This document shows, in pieces, positions 12,969 to 21,500 of a stretch of 22,548 bases of DNA. The stretch lies in IMG/VR virus record IMGVR_UViG_3300037191_001647, positions 1-22,548 of that record. One strand, given 5' to 3'. Numbering within the stretch: position 1 is the stretch's first letter; every line of letters begins with the position of its first letter. A program made the translations under genes and the position numbers. The DNA comes from a virus. The notes beneath the pieces were generated by a model. The model was not told the origin of the DNA and made no database searches. It worked only from the letters and a program-made list of their open reading frames with translations.

Positions 12969-13473
12969 CCCGACCAAGCACACGAAGTTCTCCGTAAAGG
13001 AACTTTCTGGCACGGTGCCAGAGGTTGCTCTTGTTGAAGCCGGCGCCATCCTGGCTGAGTCTATTCCAGTCACCATGACCAACGTCGCCAACAGCATCGA
13101 CTTTTCGTACAGCGCAACAGCTGAAGACAACGGCACGGCCGGAGCCCTCGATGGTCAGCCCGGTGTAATCTACGCGGGGCCTTCTGGTATGGCCGTGCGT
13201 GTGGCCATCGCAAACGTGGACACCATTGAGCATGCCTCAACCCCTCCTGAAGCGACCGACACAGCAGCGTTGACCCTGTGGCGCAACTCAGAAGCAGTGG
13301 GGTACGGAGACGAAGGATTCAACGCTCATGTAAGCGAAATTGCCGTCGAGAACAGCCTCGACACAATCGTTGCGGGACTAAACGAAGGTGACGTTCTGCG
13401 CGTTGGCTTTACGTTCACGGGTGAAGTGAACGGCGACCTAGACGTTGCGCCCGGTGTGATGACCATCACATAA
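12961..13473 (+). CDS. Predicted beta-rich virion protein, unknown
   Basis: 170 residues, rich in Val, Thr, Ala and Gly, with alternating hydrophobic strands and few lysines. The second half (DTAALTLWRNSEAVGYGDEGFNAHVSEIAVEN, then DTIVAGLNEGDVLRVGFTFTGEV) has the strand order and the AGLNEGDVLRV turn seen in C1q/TNF-like jelly-roll domains. The first half is not recognised. Immediate upstream position to the capsid gene makes a head decoration or head-fibre protein plausible; this is inference. AAGGAA precedes the ATG, which lies eight bases inside the oxygenase gene. The stop codon forms the edge of a 16-base dyad. Confidence 0.7.
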   Translation: MPNPTKHTKFSVKELSGTVPEVALVEAGAILAESIPVTMTNVANSIDFSYSATAEDNGTAGALDGQPGVIYAGPSGMAVRVAIANVDTIEHASTPPEATDTAALTLWRNSEAVGYGDEGFNAHVSEIAVENSLDTIVAGLNEGDVLRVGFTFTGEVNGDLDVAPGVMTIT

Positions 13474-13488
13474 TACGCACTTGCGTAT
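13473..13488. repeat. Perfect inverted repeat between beta-rich gene and capsid
   Basis: ATACGCA and TGCGTAT are separated by CT. In RNA this gives a 6-bp stem with an ACUU loop. No T-run follows, so it is not an intrinsic terminator. It could be a processing site, an operator-like dyad or part of a promoter: TAATACG at its left edge and TATAGAG at its right edge resemble pieces of T7-type promoters with wrong spacing. Confidence 0.6.
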
Positions 13489-13531
13489 AGAGTATTGACG
13501 AACGCAATTGAAAAGCGGCGTCTTTGGACTG

Positions 13532-13568
13532 ACCCCTGTACGAGACATACATTTCGTCAGGGGTTTTT
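13532..13568 (+). terminator. Intrinsic terminator upstream of the capsid gene
   Basis: ACCCCTG (13532-13538) pairs with CAGGGGT (13558-13564). A bulged T and an inner ACGA/TCGT stem extend the helix, with a loop of about 10 bases, and the run of T at 13564-13568 follows. It would cut back read-through from the oxygenase and beta-rich genes before the capsid gene, implying that the capsid has its own promoter nearby. Confidence 0.75.
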
Positions 13569-13592
13569 CCAAAGGTGTAAGGAGACACGGCA

Positions 13593-13724
13593 TTGCAGTG
13601 CCCCGCTCCCCTCACTTTATCCGGACTGCAACCCGGGTGTCTATTTTTCCATACCCGCGACAAGAAGGCTTCAGCGGCGCCACGGTCTCCCAAGGGAACA
13701 AAGACTAAGGTCAACCAACGATAA
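13593..13724 (+). CDS. Candidate small TTG-started gene before capsid
   Basis: A 43-residue ORF with a TTG start placed eight bases after a clear Shine-Dalgarno (TAAGGAG, 13578-13584). The product starts MQCPAPLTLSGLQPGC and ends in a basic, Lys/Arg-rich, probably unstructured tail (DKKASAAPRSPKGTKTKVNQR). Two cysteines are present. It fits neatly between the terminator at 13532-13568 and the Shine-Dalgarno of the capsid gene, filling a gap otherwise without a gene. The C-terminal composition is like small basic virion or nucleic-acid-binding peptides. No family recognised, and the TTG start makes this tentative. Confidence 0.45.
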   Translation: MQCPAPLTLSGLQPGCLFFHTRDKKASAAPRSPKGTKTKVNQR

Positions 13725-13770
13725 CCGACGAGACGCATTACCACTCACCCTCAATTCAAGGAGTGTCATA

Positions 13771-14778
13771 ATGACTCTTTTCGTAGGTGACCCCTCAGCC
13801 CCGACTCGTTTCGGTACTGACGTTGCCGACACCTCGGACAACACCGGCCTGTTCCTAAAGGTATTCGGTGGTGAAGTTTTCGCGGCCTTTTCCGAGAAGG
13901 TCCATACTGCTGATAAGCACATCGTCAAGGAAATCGCGAGCGGCAAGTCTGCTCAGTATCCTAAGACGTGGAAAGTCGAGGCTGGCTACCACTCTGCCGG
14001 CGTTGAAATGCTGGGTCAGGACACCGATGAGACCGAGCGCGTCATCTCTATTGATGGCTTGCTGGTTGCACACATCGGCATCTACGACCTGGACGAAGCG
14101 ATGGCGCACTTCCAAGTGCGCTCAACGTACACCGCTGAACTTGGCAAGGCTCTGGCTCGTGTGTTTGACACGAACGTGTATCGCACCGTGGTTTCGACCG
14201 CAAAGCAATCCGCGAACATGCCGGGCGCAAACTCGACGACCCCGTTCCCTGATGGCATCCGCCTTCTGAGCGCGGACGTGTCGGGAACCATCACCGCAAC
14301 CGCGGGCTCTCAGTGGTGGGAAGTGATGCGCGGCCTACAGGTAGATGCCGATGGCCGTGATTACGACGGTCGCGTCTACTTAGCAGTGCCTCCGAGCACT
14401 TACGACGCAACGGCATTTGCGCAGGTTGCTGACACGGCCGCTAACCCGTTCCTATTCGCGAACCGCGATGTGACCTTCGGTGGTCAAGAGCAGGGTGGAA
14501 CCCTTCAACTGCGTAGTGTCGGCATGTATATGTCGAACCTCATCCCGCAAAGCAATGATACCGCCAACGGCGACATCAAAGCCAAGTACCGTGCTGACTA
14601 CAGTACGGTCCTCGGTGTTGCGTGGGGCAACGAAGGGGTCGGTACGACCAAGCTCATTGGCATGGGCCTAGAGCAAACGCGTGACGTGCGTCGTCAGGAA
14701 GACTTCATCGTCGCCAAAATCGCAGTGGGCCACGGCCCTGTGCGCAACGAAATCTGCTGGGAAGTGGCCAACACTTAA
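13771..14778 (+). CDS. Major capsid protein, T7 gp10A-like
   Basis: 335 residues (T7 gp10A has 345) forming the icosahedral shell. Family landmarks: NTGLFLKVFGGEVFAAF at the N-arm, HIVKEIASGKSAQYP, ERVISIDGLLVAHIGIYDLDEAMAHF, and VRSTYTAELGKALARVFD, all closely parallel to T7 gp10 (FLKVFGGEVLTAF, ISSGKSAQFP, IDGLLTADVLIYDIEDAMNHY, VRSEYTSQLGESLA). The frame is open 92 codons upstream, but AAGGAG seven bases before the ATG at 13771 and alignment with T7 fix the start. Codon use is GC-ending and regular, as expected for the most highly expressed gene. I found no obvious slippery site for a gp10B-type extension near the stop. Confidence 0.97.
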   Translation: MTLFVGDPSAPTRFGTDVADTSDNTGLFLKVFGGEVFAAFSEKVHTADKHIVKEIASGKSAQYPKTWKVEAGYHSAGVEMLGQDTDETERVISIDGLLVAHIGIYDLDEAMAHFQVRSTYTAELGKALARVFDTNVYRTVVSTAKQSANMPGANSTTPFPDGIRLLSADVSGTITATAGSQWWEVMRGLQVDADGRDYDGRVYLAVPPSTYDATAFAQVADTAANPFLFANRDVTFGGQEQGGTLQLRSVGMYMSNLIPQSNDTANGDIKAKYRADYSTVLGVAWGNEGVGTTKLIGMGLEQTRDVRRQEDFIVAKIAVGHGPVRNEICWEVANT

Positions 14779-14825
14779 GAGCAGAGCCTAATCAGCAATA
14801 CGTTCCCTCCTCGCGTGGCGCTGTA

Positions 14826-14865
14826 GGGGACCGCGGAACTTTCAAGGCTCCGCGGTCCCCGTCTT
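14826..14865 (+). terminator. Strong terminator after capsid (T7 T-phi position)
   Basis: GGGGACCGCGGA (14826-14837) and TCCGCGGTCCCC (14849-14860) form a perfect 12-bp GC-rich stem with an 11-base loop, followed by GTCTT. The U-tract is weak, so it may be leaky, as T-phi after T7 gene 10 is. The rest of the 129-base gap holds only the Shine-Dalgarno of the next gene (CCGGAG, 14894-14899). Confidence 0.88.
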
Positions 14866-14907
14866 GAGGAGCCGCACCTAGCGTGCGATTTTTTCCGGAG
14901 ATACACC

Positions 14908-15561
14908 ATGGTGATGATTGCTCACCTGACTGAACTTGAGGCCGTCAACGAGATACTACGCTCGATTGGCGAGACCCCTGTTCAGGGCCTAGACTCAGGG
15001 CAGCAAGACGCTGAGCAAGCGGCAGAGGTACTGCACCAAGTGAGTCGTAGGATTCAAGCCCAAGGCTGGTACTCCAACACTCGCCGCGGTGTGGTATTGA
15101 CCAAGAACTTCACCAACCAATTTCCCCTCGGTGTGAACGTGCTCAAGGTGGATACTGTAAATCCGAGGGACCGTTCAGAAGCGGGGAACCAGACAAACTC
15201 CAAGCAGTACAATGCTGTCATGCGCAGAGAGGCTGCTGGCAGTAAGTTCATCTTGTACGACCTGAACAACAACACAGAAACGTGGGCCACACCCACTACG
15301 CTGACAATTGACGTTGTAGAGTTCTTGCCGTTCAATGACCTGACTCCGCTACTGCAGACATACATTCACTTTGCAGCTGGCCACAGGTTCCAGAAAGTAT
15401 CTGTGTCCAGCCAAGTGCTTTGGGAGTTCACACGCGAGGATGTGGACGAGGCTCAGCTGATGGCCGTGCAAGAAGACGCAGACAACGAAGACGACAGTGT
15501 ACACCGCTACGGGGCTACGGCTGAAGTATCGCGTAGGAACAATCCACTTTACGGAAGCTGA
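14908..15561 (+). CDS. Tail tubular protein A, T7 gp11-like
   Basis: 217 residues (T7 gp11 has 196). Forms the dodecameric adaptor ring between portal and nozzle. The N-terminus, LTELEAVNEILRSIGETPVQGLDSGQQDAEQAAEVLHQVSRRIQAQGW, is the family hallmark (AVN.iL..IGE.PV ... A...L...sr.vq..GW). TRRGVVL, PLGVNVLKVDTV, and VVEFLPFNDLTPLLQTYIHFAAGHRFQ follow, as in other TTPA proteins. GGAG lies eight bases before the ATG. Another ATG (14914) follows two codons later and cannot be excluded as the start. It is expressed downstream of the leaky capsid terminator. Confidence 0.94.
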   Translation: MVMIAHLTELEAVNEILRSIGETPVQGLDSGQQDAEQAAEVLHQVSRRIQAQGWYSNTRRGVVLTKNFTNQFPLGVNVLKVDTVNPRDRSEAGNQTNSKQYNAVMRREAAGSKFILYDLNNNTETWATPTTLTIDVVEFLPFNDLTPLLQTYIHFAAGHRFQKVSVSSQVLWEFTREDVDEAQLMAVQEDADNEDDSVHRYGATAEVSRRNNPLYGS

Positions 15562-15569
15562 GGTTCAAC

Positions 15570-17981
15570 ATGGGTAAAACCATTGAAGGCGTAATACCGA
15601 CTCTGTTCGGTGGCGTATCTCGCCAGCCCCCTCAGGTCCGACAGCCCAACCAGCTGGAGGTCTTTGACAACGCACTTGCTTCAGTTATAACTGGCGGATT
15701 CGAGAAGAGACCCACCACGCAGTTAATCGCAAAGATGACAGAGCTTAACGCCGGCACTGACTACAACATCCACGCCATTGACCGCTCGCCTACCGAGAAG
15801 ACCATAGTCGCGTTCGAGGGCGGACTTACGCCCAGTGTAGAGGCGTTCAATGCGCTGACAGGAGCAAACCTGCCTGTAACCACAACAGACACCATCCAGA
15901 ACTTCATTGTGAATAATACCGGTGTCAACTCCCTTGGTATCATTGGTCCCACCTATCACAACTCCTATCCGGACCCAGCTGAGACGACTGTTGACTGGAC
16001 CTTTGTTTCAACCGCGGGTGCAGTGGTGTGGAAGGTCGAGGGGTCTGCTGACAACGTAGTGTTTAACAACATTGCCACAGGTAAGACTGGAACGGGCGGG
16101 AGCTTCAGCACGACCATAGGTGCAGTTGTGACTGGAGACCACAACTTTGTACGTATGACCATTACGACTGCCGGGGGCTCTGGTACTGACAAGCTGAGTG
16201 TGTGGGCCGTATATAAGTCACTTGGGTACTTGCACGAGAGTGTGCCCGAAGACATTTATGCAACATCGGTTGCTGACTTCACCTTCACGACCAACCGCCT
16301 CGTGAACACGGCTATGTCGCACCTGAACCTGAATGCGGTGACAGGAGCAATAACCAGCACTGTGCAGCAGTTCTCAAACCTTCCCACAGCCACAGGTTCT
16401 GGTAACATACACCGAGTGCGCGGCACAGACGTAGATGGGTTCGGCACGTTCTTCGTTAAGGACAACGGGGCTGGTGACTATATTGAGATTGTCGACCCTA
16501 CTGTGCAGAACGTGATAGCAGAGAGCACCATGCCTCACCAGCTGGTACGCTCAGCGGATGGTCTTACGTTCACCTTCAGTGCAGCCACGTGGAACGACCG
16601 TGCTGCCGGCAACGCCATACTGAACCCTGACCCAAGTTTCATAGGGCGCCCAATTTCATATGTTGCCTTCTACCGCAACAGACTGGCGCTGCTCTCTGAT
16701 GAGACCTGTGCCCTGTCGCAGTCCGGGGACGTGTTCAACTTGTTCGCGCAGAAGGCTACTGCAGTTCTCGACTCAGACCCTATAGAGCGAGGCGCTACGA
16801 CTGTCAACGTTAACCTGCTGAACTTCGCAACCGTGTTCAGAAAGCTCCTGTTCCTGACCAGCAACACAGCTCAGTTTGAACTTGGGTCAGGCGACGGCCG
16901 CGCACTTACGGGCGAGACTGCCGAGATGGACATGAGCACCACGTACCAAGCTAGTAACCTCGCTTATCCTGTGTCTATGGGAGACGTGCTCTACTTCCCG
17001 GGAAAAATCGAAGGTGCGGCCGTGGTGTACGAATACTCCTTCCAAGACACCTCGTTCAACAACACGGCTCTAGACATAAGCCGACACGTCCTTGGTTACA
17101 TCCCCAATGACGTGCTTCGTATCGTTACCGACTCAGCATCTAACACCATGTTCGTGTTGACGACCGGCGAGCAGAACAGCTTGTTCATTTACCGCACGTT
17201 CTTTGATGGAAGCCAGAAGCTTCAGTCGGCATGGGGCAAGTACACATTTGGTGCAACAGAGGCTGATGCTTACGTACAGGGCATGGCACTCTTTGACAAT
17301 TGGTTGTACCTGGTCATCGAACGACCTGACGGAATATGGCTTGAGAAACTCCCTGTTGAGACTGAGTCTACCGACACGTCAATGCCCTACATGCCCTTGC
17401 TCGACCAACGTCAACTACTTACGGGCGTGTACGTGTCAGCAACAAACCTGACCACTTTTACTTCTGTCCCACAGCACGACGAGGACTTCCGCGTAGTTGA
17501 AGGACCTGCGAGCACACTGCCGGGTAACCAGCTGTCTGTGGTGGGATACCCAACGACCACAACGATAACGGTGTCAGGTGACCACACTGCAGGCGCTTGC
17601 TACGTGGGCAAGACCGTGACCATGACCGCAGAGCTAAGCAAGATTTTCCCAATCAGCGAGGGCAGCCCTATCGTCACGGGGCGCTTGCAGCTGCAGGACC
17701 TAACCACTCTGTACAAGGATACCGGCTACTTCGAACTTAGGGTTACACCTGACGGGGACCGGCCGTCATTCAGCTATTTCTTCGAAGGAAAAATCTTGGG
17801 TGACTCCGAGACAACCATCAACGGTACGACTCCATCTAGCTCAGGAGCGTTCGGCCACAAGAAGGTTATGTCTAAAGCAGACACAGTGAAGATTGAGTAC
17901 ATATCTGCAGAGCCAGAGCCTTGCACAATAACTTCAGTGCAATGGCGTGGGTTCTTCAATGAAACAGGGAGAGCTGGATAA
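15570..17981 (+). CDS. Tail tubular protein B (nozzle), T7 gp12-like
   Basis: 803 residues (T7 gp12 has 794). Hexameric nozzle at the tail tip. The N-terminus, IPTLFGGVSRQPPQVRQPNQLEVFDNALASVITGGFEKRPTT, is the family signature (GG.SqQP...R...Q.......s...GL.KRP). Around residues 105-215 there is an extra beta-rich segment (VDWTFVSTAGAVVWKVEGS to DHNFVRMTITTAGGS) before the ATSVADFTFTTNR block, which in T7 follows the N-terminal part directly. Middle and late landmarks include GRPISYVAFYRNRLALLSDE, QSGDVFNLF, LLFLTSNTAQFEL and YQASNLAYPVSMGDVLYFPG. GAGG precedes the ATG. The stop overlaps the next start (TAATG). Confidence 0.96.
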   Translation: MGKTIEGVIPTLFGGVSRQPPQVRQPNQLEVFDNALASVITGGFEKRPTTQLIAKMTELNAGTDYNIHAIDRSPTEKTIVAFEGGLTPSVEAFNALTGANLPVTTTDTIQNFIVNNTGVNSLGIIGPTYHNSYPDPAETTVDWTFVSTAGAVVWKVEGSADNVVFNNIATGKTGTGGSFSTTIGAVVTGDHNFVRMTITTAGGSGTDKLSVWAVYKSLGYLHESVPEDIYATSVADFTFTTNRLVNTAMSHLNLNAVTGAITSTVQQFSNLPTATGSGNIHRVRGTDVDGFGTFFVKDNGAGDYIEIVDPTVQNVIAESTMPHQLVRSADGLTFTFSAATWNDRAAGNAILNPDPSFIGRPISYVAFYRNRLALLSDETCALSQSGDVFNLFAQKATAVLDSDPIERGATTVNVNLLNFATVFRKLLFLTSNTAQFELGSGDGRALTGETAEMDMSTTYQASNLAYPVSMGDVLYFPGKIEGAAVVYEYSFQDTSFNNTALDISRHVLGYIPNDVLRIVTDSASNTMFVLTTGEQNSLFIYRTFFDGSQKLQSAWGKYTFGATEADAYVQGMALFDNWLYLVIERPDGIWLEKLPVETESTDTSMPYMPLLDQRQLLTGVYVSATNLTTFTSVPQHDEDFRVVEGPASTLPGNQLSVVGYPTTTTITVSGDHTAGACYVGKTVTMTAELSKIFPISEGSPIVTGRLQLQDLTTLYKDTGYFELRVTPDGDRPSFSYFFEGKILGDSETTINGTTPSSSGAFGHKKVMSKADTVKIEYISAEPEPCTITSVQWRGFFNETGRAG

Positions 17982-18514
17982 TGGCAGTAGCAGCTGTTAT
18001 GTTCGGTGCCTCCGTTGTCATGGGAGCCGTAGCCACACGTAGTAAAAACAAAGCACTAGCCGCAGAGCAGCGCGCCAGAACTGAAGCAGGCCAGCGAAAG
18101 GCTGATGAGCTTGCGCGCCAGCAGGTCCGTGCTGATGAGGTATCGCAGGAGCAAAAGTCAGACCTTGCCAACGAGATGGATATACAGCTTGGCAGGATTC
18201 AAGCCGCTGCCGGCGAGGGTGGGCGCTCAAACTTCACTGCAGCACGCGAGGCAGGAGCAATTGGTTCAACATTTGGTGCTGACTTTGCTCGAGTAGAGAG
18301 CAACAGACTGGAAGGGCATAGGGCACGGGCTGCGACAGAAACGTCAATCATAGAAGAGAACAACGCCGCCATCAAGGCGACCAAGAAGAAACAGACGAGC
18401 AACATCATAGGTTTCTTTGGTAGCACCCTTAGCAGCGCCGCCAGTGTTAAAAAATGGTCATCGCCTTCATCGACTGTCCCTACCTCCACTATCGACACAG
18501 GACCAGAGGCCTGA
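17981..18514 (+). CDS. Internal virion (ejection) protein, T7 gp14-like
   Basis: 177 residues (T7 gp14 has 196). A hydrophobic N-terminal segment (VAAVMFGASVVMGAVAT, about residues 2-18) is followed by a long charged helix (residues 22-70, Ala/Glu/Arg/Gln-rich, coiled-coil-like), then GRIQAAAGEGGRSNFTAAREAGAIG and a second Ala/Arg-rich helix, ending in a Ser/Thr-rich tail. This is the shape and position of gp14, which inserts in the outer membrane during ejection in T7. The first codon overlaps the stop of the nozzle gene, so translation is coupled. Confidence 0.85.
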   Translation: MAVAAVMFGASVVMGAVATRSKNKALAAEQRARTEAGQRKADELARQQVRADEVSQEQKSDLANEMDIQLGRIQAAAGEGGRSNFTAAREAGAIGSTFGADFARVESNRLEGHRARAATETSIIEENNAAIKATKKKQTSNIIGFFGSTLSSAASVKKWSSPSSTVPTSTIDTGPEA

Positions 18515-18561
18515 TAGTCTAACTTCATACCCGAGCACTGTAGTCACAAACTCAATCTTGA

Positions 18562-18573
18562 CTTAACTTAGAG
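18562..18573 (+). promoter_or_regulatory. Weak promoter-like match before the ejection gene
   Basis: CTTAACTTAGAG agrees with 9 of 12 bases of the 3' half of copy A (GTTAAGCTAGAG). The 67-base gap between the gp14-like and gp15-like genes is a plausible promoter location. The GAGG at its end also serves as the Shine-Dalgarno for the ATG at 18582, so part of the match is explained without a promoter. Confidence 0.2.
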
Positions 18574-18581
18574 GCCCACCC

Positions 18582-21500
18582 ATGGCACTAGCACAAACCC
18601 CGCAGATTAGGTCTCAGGTCATAAACCGCGATACGACCGACACGACCGGCCTCCGCGATGTTGCTGGTGCAGGCAACGAATTGGCTGGGTTCGCAGACTT
18701 CTTCAGAAAGACTTCAGATATTGCCCACGAGAAGCAAGAGAAGGCCGACATTCGTCGCGATGAAGATGCGCTTCTACAGCTGGACTTGGCTGCTAAGGCC
18801 GACCCAGAGAAGGCCAAGGAGGCCATCCGAACTGGTGACTACAGCGGGTTCGTAGGTCAGGAGCGAGCTGCTCGGGCCCATTTCAAGAACGCCGCTCCCA
18901 CAATCTTAGGTCGAGCCATAGGTATTCGAGAGGCCAAGGCGTTCAGTGTTGAGGCTCAGTCCTTTGACCCAGCGGGTGACCTGCAGCAGTTCACGCGTGA
19001 ACACATCAGAAAGTCAACACTAGGTATGAGCCCACGGGGTGCAGCCGCATTCGCCACTGAGATTGAGAGGACGCTACCTGAACTTCTGCGCAATAGGAAC
19101 AAGGCCAACGCAGACCACACCCGCACCACGACCATTGACAACACCAGAACCATACTAAACTCAGCCCTAGATGAAGGTAACTTCAATACGTACGGCGATG
19201 TCAAGAAGATGTACATGGCTGCCTCTGCTGCTATGGCAGGAACGCCAGCCCTTGAAGCCCAAGTCTTACTTCAGATGACCGCGGACCGTGAGCTAATTAA
19301 ACGCTCAGCGACAGAGACAGACCCCGGTAAGTTGGCGCGCATATTCTCCCTGCTGAACGAGCGGGATGCCGAAGGCGACAACATGACTGTTCTTGAGCGA
19401 AATCGTGAAGACGTAGACAAGATTGTCAACAACGCAGTCGCCAACCAGGTGGGCATTACGACAGCTGCGTTCCTTCAGTTCGAGAGAGACTTCGAGGTCG
19501 GTATAGTCGCTGCTGGCTCCGACCCTGCTAAGCTTAGAGACCTGTCAGCTCGCCTTATCCAATCAGCTGGCAACTACACATCGCACAAGCACCCTCGCTA
19601 CGTGGCTATGCAGGTAGCTCTGGTTAAGGCAGTGCAGGGCTCAACTGAAACAAACGCCGTAGTGCGTGCGTGGAGGAATGGCAGGGTCGCATTCAGTACT
19701 AAAGAGCGTGACGGTATGATTGATGCCGCACGTGCTGTAGGAAGCGATGAAGCCATTGACATGGCTGCACAGATGGGGGGGTCTGCTAAGCAAGTACAGG
19801 CTATATCCATGGGGCTGTCCTCAGGTAACCCAGACGTAATACTCGCATCTCTGGCTGAAGTCACTGCCATTCTAGGCCACCCTAAAGCAGGCACTCACGG
19901 GGTGACTTCGTACATAAAGGACAAGAAGGCCCTCGCTATCTACACGGCCACCCTTGGGGCGGACACTGACAGTATACGTGCTATGTTGCCTAACCTGGTG
20001 GAAAGGCTGACTAATTTCAACGGTGAGATTGACGGTAACTTTGGTAATCGCTTTAACGTCAACCGCAACGTATCTGGCGTTACGGCAAAGCGCAATGCGC
20101 GTCAGGGCATTGGTTCGTACGCTCACTTCCTCAAGACTAGACTAAAGAACACAGACAAAGACGAGCTCGAAGCTATGGGCCTTGTTGGTATGGGCGACGG
20201 TAACCTAAGCAACCTAAGCCCTGAAGTTATATCTCACATGGTGGAGATGCTCGACGTGGCTTCAATTGCTGCTGGCGCAAGTAGTGACAATAATGGCGAA
20301 CAGCTTTGGGGTTACTTTAAGAATATAGCACAGCAAGACTTCATGATGGGGTCAGAGAGCGGCCGCCCTATGGCGTACCTGAACAAGGCCCCGCGCGTGC
20401 TGGTCGCTGCTGATGGAAGCTTGCGTCGGGTGGCCCCGTGGACAGCGCAGTCTGTGAAAGACACGACCGCCGATTGGAAAAGGATGTACGGGGTCACCGT
20501 AGGGCTGATACCTGACTCGCAGACTGAAATCGACGGCAGTATGTTGCTGACGTTCGACACCGACCACCGCACTGGAATGCCTATGGCGTTTAGTGCCACC
20601 ACTGAGTTTTCAGGTCGTGTGCATATTCCGCGTGAGATTGCCGAGGGACCACTAATGCTTGTCCTTGGTGACGATGAGGTTGACGAAAGCGGTGAGTACA
20701 TCATAGCCCGAATCAAGAAACCGGGCGACATCATGGAAGACAACCCGGACGTATCCATTGATGGTGACGAGGGCAATACACTGACTGAAGAGTTCTTGGT
20801 AGACCACCGCACAAAGTTGCGGTGGAACAGCCAAGCTAGAACTTGGGAAATCCGAGGTCTGGCAGGGCCTCCTCTGCCAGCTGACAGCGCTTCACTCGAG
20901 GAGGTTGAGGAGTTCGCCGCGACTATGTCTAACGTACTGGGCGTAACCCCCAAGGTGTGGCAAGCCATGTCTCCACGTGCCCGGCGTGAAGCGTTCGCTG
21001 AAGCTGGCCACCCGTCCTCACAGACCATCGAGGAGCTGGAGGAGCAGCTTACGGTTCAGCCTTCGTACACACCTGACGGTCAGCTTAAGACTGCCGGGAG
21101 TGGGCCTCAGGCCATTGTCGAGGAGCTTAACCGGCGTAGAAAGCAGATATCCGACTCTAGAGTAAGCGACCAAGAGCATAATGCCCTACAGAAGAGGCAA
21201 GACGCGGCTGATTCAGCCCGTGCGCTGGAGACTGTTAGAAGACGTGAAGTTGCTACAGGGGTACGGCCTTTGGTCTCTAATCGCACCGGAAGCAGGTTCG
21301 ATAAGAGTGGCGAGCTTCCTGACCAAAGCAGCGCTATCGGAGGACGTACCGAAGGGCCTGGTATTGGAGCTGCCAAGCAGTTCTTCTTCAGCCTGTTCGG
21401 TAAGGACAGGCCCGCAACACCTAAGTCATCTTCAATTAATTCCAACGTGCCTGTCCCGTCTGGATATGGCGTACCGGGCAAAGTCCCCAGCGCTACGGCC

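Noticed and set aside
13508-13708. 66-codon ORF in the gap before the capsid
   Set aside because: It runs through the terminator hairpin and has no Shine-Dalgarno; the TTG-started frame at 13593 is better supported.
13495-13770. 92-codon upstream extension of the capsid frame from a TTG
   Set aside because: The extension crosses the terminator at 13532-13568, and the T7 alignment and the AAGGAG site place the start at 13771.
20312-21028. 238-codon minus-strand ORF
   Set aside because: Antisense to a well-supported gene; Ser/Arg-rich product without domain features, and no other minus-strand gene is supported.
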